NCBI GenBank assembly: GCA_945870465.1
Contig: CAMBSS010000089.1
Location: 1 to 17,698, forward strand
Length of the DNA stretch: 17,698 nucleotides
Reading direction: 5' to 3'
Origin: Bordetella parapertussis
GTDB taxonomy: Bacteria > Pseudomonadota > Gammaproteobacteria > Burkholderiales > SG8-41
The position numbers and the translations under genes were made by a program. The notes under the pieces were generated by a model. That model made no database searches. It was not told the DNA's origin and saw only the letters and a program-made list of their open reading frames with translations. This document shows, one piece after another, positions 14,994 to 17,698 of the stretch; the stretch's first letter is position 1; every line of letters begins with the position of its first letter.

Positions 14994-16148
14994 CTAAACT
15001 GTCGAAGGACCGCCGAACAATACAGTGCATGCGCTCGACAGCACTCCGCCATTGCCGTGCGCGAGGGCAATTTCACAGTCCTTGACCTGGCGTGCGCCGC
15101 ATTCCCCGCGCACTTGCCGGACTGCTTCTATCATCACGAGTACGCCGTACATGCCGGGATGGCAGTAGGAAAGCCCGCCGCCGCTGGTGTTGACCGGAAG
15201 CGTTCCGCCCGGCGCGATGGCGCCGTTGGCAACGAAGCGCCCGCCTTCTCCCTTCGGGCAGAAACCGAGGTCTTCCAGGCAGATGATGGGCAGGATCGTG
15301 AACGCGTCGTAGATGGAAAGCATGTCAACGTCGGCAGGCTTGAGGCCGGCCATCCTGAACGCCCTGGGTCCCGATTCCGACGCGGCCGTGACGGTCAGGT
15401 CCGGCATGCTGGAAATCGACGCGTGGCTCAGGGCTTCCCCTGTGCCAAGCACGTAGACGGGCTTCTTCTTGAGCGACTTCGCACGCGCTGCTGAGGTGAC
15501 GATCATCGCGCCGCCGCCGTCGAGCACTAGGCAGCAGTCGCGCACGGTAAAGGGATAACTGACCATGCGCGCGCCGAGCGCCTGTTCTATGGTCAGGGGC
15601 TCCTTCTCCCACGCCATCGGGTTCAGCAGCGCCCATTTGCGCGCCGCAACCGCGACCTCGGCCAGGTGTTCGCGCGTTGTGCCGTACTGATGCATGTGGC
15701 GGGCGGCGGCCAGCGCATACGCGCTGATCGGAAGCAGGGGCTTGTATGGGGTTTCAAAATAATTGTATTCGCGCGGGCTGGCTTCAGCGCGGCTGACCGA
15801 GAGCTGCGTGCTGCCGTAGGCGATCAGCGCCACTTCGCACAGCCCGGCTTCGATCGCGCATTGGGCGTGCGTCAGGTGCGCCATAAAGGAGCTGCCGCCG
15901 ATCTGGGTGCCGTCAAAATACCGTGGTTTGATCCCCATGTATTCCGCGACGGCCATCGGGCCCATGCGCAGCTGCGTAAACGACATGAACAAACCGTCGA
16001 TATCAGAAAATTCGAGACCGCAATCCCCCAGAGCGCGAACCGTGGCCTGCGCGAGCAGGTCGAGCGGATTCGTGTACTTCGCCATCTGGCCGAGATCGGA
16101 CTCGGCGACGCCGGCCACGGCGATACTACCGCGTTTGAGTGTCATCAT
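14994..16148 (-). CDS. Thiolase-superfamily protein without the nucleophilic cysteine (SCP2-thiolase/Ltp2-like)
   Basis: The 384-residue protein has the thiolase fold pattern: VAGVAESDLG at the start, RDCCLVLDGGGA in the middle (about 203-213), YDAFTILPIICLEDLGFC (280-297), GEGGRFV, then NTSGGGLSYCHPGMYG (320-335) and a C-terminal AHGNGGVLSSACTVLFGG. The nucleophilic Cys of true thiolases is absent: the region around residues 80-90 reads DGTQIGGSSFM. The HDCFS of SCP2 thiolases is YDAFT (Tyr280), and GHP becomes CHP, although His330 remains. This fits the thiolase-like group that includes the retro-aldolase Ltp2 of sterol side-chain degradation better than a classical thiolase. Such enzymes usually need a DUF35 partner, which is not in this window. 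Start ATG 16148 has GAGG (reverse of 16156-16159); a second ATG follows directly. It lies 64 bases downstream of the synthetase gene. Confidence 0.88.
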   Translation of the reverse strand: MMTLKRGSIAVAGVAESDLGQMAKYTNPLDLLAQATVRALGDCGLEFSDIDGLFMSFTQLRMGPMAVAEYMGIKPRYFDGTQIGGSSFMAHLTHAQCAIEAGLCEVALIAYGSTQLSVSRAEASPREYNYFETPYKPLLPISAYALAAARHMHQYGTTREHLAEVAVAARKWALLNPMAWEKEPLTIEQALGARMVSYPFTVRDCCLVLDGGGAMIVTSAARAKSLKKKPVYVLGTGEALSHASISSMPDLTVTAASESGPRAFRMAGLKPADVDMLSIYDAFTILPIICLEDLGFCPKGEGGRFVANGAIAPGGTLPVNTSGGGLSYCHPGMYGVLVMIEAVRQVRGECGARQVKDCEIALAHGNGGVLSSACTVLFGGPSTV

Positions 16149-16212
16149 TGTTCTGCCTCGGCGGCCACCAAGACCGAAAAGGGAGGCTGCTCAAAGGATG
16201 TGCGTGCGCGCA

Positions 16213-17698
16213 TCATTTCAAGACCACCAGCGCGTCTGCCGCTACCACGCCGCTGCCCGCTGGGCGCACGAACAGCGGGTTGATGTCGATTTCGCCAATG
16301 CGGTCCGCGTGGTCGGCTGCCAGCAGCGACAAGCGCGACAGCGTATCCGCGAGCGCATCGATGTCGAGCGCCGGCTGGCCGCGGAATCCGCGCAGCAGCA
16401 CGCTGCCTTTGATGGAGTCGATCATTTGCTTCGCGTAATCCGCGTCAAACGGCGCGAAGCCGTGGGTAATGTCCTTGAACAGCTCGGTATGAATGCCGCC
16501 GAGGCCGAATACGACGACCGGGCCAAAGTGGGGATCGTTGACCGCGCCAACGATCACCTCCAGCCCCGCCGCCATTTCCTGCAATGAAATGCCGTCTATG
16601 CGCGCGTCATCGCGGTGGCGTTGCGAGGCCGCAACGATTTCCAGGGCGGCGGATTTCAGTTCGGCGAGATCGCGGATACCGAGCCGCACGACGCCGGCCT
16701 CGGTCTTGTGCGGGATGTCGGGCGACTCGATTTTGACGGCCAGCGGAAACGGCAGCGGCGGACTCGTCAGCGCGGCGATCGCGCCGGCCGGCAGGAGTGC
16801 CTCGGCAACGACGGGGATGCCATAGGCGCTGAGCACTTGCTTGGAGCGATGCTCGCCGAGTGTGCCTGCGCCGGACGGAAGTTCTAGTGTTTGGCGGGCG
16901 ATTATGCGCGGTGCGGGCTGTCGTGGACGCTTGCCGAAGTCGCGCATTTTCTGGGCGAAATCGTTGAGCGCAGCGAGCGCGCGCACCGTGCGGCCGGGGG
17001 AAACGATGCAGGGGATGCCATTGTCTTCATAAAGCCGCAGAAGGTCGGTCTTCTCGCCCGGGGAAATCGGCCAGTCGAGCAGGATCGGCTTGCCGATGGT
17101 GCGCGCCAGTTCGGCCATTCCCTCCGCGACAGCGGTTCCCGACGCGCTGGGGGTTCGCACAATCACCTGGTCGATGTTGGGATCGGCGAGGACCGTACCG
17201 ATCACCCTGTTAAAGGAGGCATTGTTGTCGTTATTGCCGGCAGCGGTAATGTCGACCGGATTGGCGACCGAGGCGAACGCCGCCATGAACGTGCGCAATT
17301 TGGCCGTGGTTTGCGTGGAGAACGGCGGCAGTTCGAGTCCATGCTTGATGCAAAGGTCTGCCAGCAGCACGCCGGCGCCGCCTGACGGCGAAATGATGGC
17401 GGTGCGCCTGCTCTTGGGCAGCCGGCGGCCATAGATGCGAAGCAGCTTGAGCGTGTCCACCAGCTCTTCGTTATCGGAGATTTCAATGAATCCTCCCCGC
17501 CGGAAAGCCGCCTGGAAAAGTTCATAGCCGGCGACCATGCGCGACGAGTGGGATGCGGCGGCCTGGCGCCCGACGTCGCTGTTGCCGACTTTCCACACTA
17601 GGATCGGTTTGCCGAGTTCAGCTGCGCGTTCACCCAGCGTGATCAGGCGCCGACCGTCGTTTACGCCTTCCATGAACAGGAACACGCCCTCAACGTCG
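16213..17698 (-). CDS. NDP-forming acyl-CoA synthetase, 5' end outside the window
   Basis: The visible 494 residues cover the ligase-CoA domains and the C-terminal ATP-grasp domain. By alignment with the complete paralog at 4464-6587, about 212 N-terminal residues (the CoA-binding domain) lie beyond the right edge; the frame is open to the last base. The catalytic His is in AASHSSRMVAG (codon 17548-17550), and the ATP-grasp part has SPDIPHKTEAGVVRLGI and EIDINPLFVRPAGSG. The two proteins are very alike at the C-terminus, sharing LSLLAADHADRI followed by EIDINPLFVR. It would convert an organic acid to its CoA ester with NDP release. It heads the visible part of a minus-strand operon with the thiolase-like gene and receptor 4. 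Confidence 0.93.
   Translation of the reverse strand, partial: DVEGVFLFMEGVNDGRRLITLGERAAELGKPILVWKVGNSDVGRQAAASHSSRMVAGYELFQAAFRRGGFIEISDNEELVDTLKLLRIYGRRLPKSRRTAIISPSGGAGVLLADLCIKHGLELPPFSTQTTAKLRTFMAAFASVANPVDITAAGNNDNNASFNRVIGTVLADPNIDQVIVRTPSASGTAVAEGMAELARTIGKPILLDWPISPGEKTDLLRLYEDNGIPCIVSPGRTVRALAALNDFAQKMRDFGKRPRQPAPRIIARQTLELPSGAGTLGEHRSKQVLSAYGIPVVAEALLPAGAIAALTSPPLPFPLAVKIESPDIPHKTEAGVVRLGIRDLAELKSAALEIVAASQRHRDDARIDGISLQEMAAGLEVIVGAVNDPHFGPVVVFGLGGIHTELFKDITHGFAPFDADYAKQMIDSIKGSVLLRGFRGQPALDIDALADTLSRLSLLAADHADRIGEIDINPLFVRPAGSGVVAADALVVLK

Noticed and set aside
14906..15076. 57-codon upstream extension of receptor 4
   Set aside because: It would overlap the end of the thiolase-like gene and precede the signal peptide with an Arg-rich stretch; a strong ribosome site directly precedes ATG 14905.
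1..17698. Search by eye for CRISPR arrays, insertion sequences, tRNA genes, toxin-antitoxin pairs and phage genes
   Set aside because: No regularly spaced repeats, transposase motifs, terminal inverted repeats or tRNA-like cloverleaf sequences were seen; the window is almost fully occupied by catabolic and receptor genes.

Overview
The window is GC-rich bacterial DNA, densely packed with catabolic genes. Four genes encode periplasmic solute-binding proteins of the Bug/TctC family (tripartite tricarboxylate transporter type). This family is greatly expanded in Burkholderiales such as Bordetella, Achromobacter and Cupriavidus, so a betaproteobacterium, probably of the order Burkholderiales, is the best guess. 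This is an inference from gene content; no rRNA, tRNA, phage, insertion sequence or CRISPR array was seen.

Layout. (1) Plus strand, 85-6587: a MaoC-type hydratase, a 783-residue protein made of two acyl-CoA dehydrogenase (ACAD) modules fused end to end, a Bug receptor, and an NDP-forming acyl-CoA synthetase. (2) A 184-base gap (6588-6771) with a hairpin, an extended -10-like sequence and a possible 11-codon leader ORF. (3) Plus strand, 6772-11376: an ACAD matching the N-terminal half of the fusion, an ACAD matching its C-terminal half, a second Bug receptor, and another C-half-type ACAD. (4) A Bug receptor on the minus strand (11439-12422), divergent from a nitronate-monooxygenase-family flavoprotein on the plus strand (12762-13901) across a 339-base regulatory gap. 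(5) A minus-strand operon entering from the right edge: an NDP-forming acyl-CoA synthetase (5' end cut off), a thiolase-superfamily protein lacking the nucleophilic cysteine, and a fourth Bug receptor.

Taken together the genes describe uptake of a carboxylate (Bug receptors), its activation to a CoA thioester (two NDP-forming synthetases), alpha,beta-dehydrogenation (one fused and one split two-module ACAD, plus an extra catalytic-type subunit), hydration (MaoC) and C-C cleavage (thiolase-like protein). The two-module ACAD design resembles mycobacterial FadE34 (fused) and FadE28-FadE29 (split), which act on bulky sterol side-chain CoA esters. The real substrate cannot be read from the sequence. 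No 3-hydroxyacyl-CoA dehydrogenase and no transporter membrane subunits (TctA/TctB) lie in the window.

The most notable signal is the coexistence of fused and split versions of the same unusual dehydrogenase. The sequence shows a clear division of labour: the N-type module carries the arginine/QFG and QMHG cofactor motifs, and the C-type module carries the SEPNAGSD motif and the likely catalytic glutamate.
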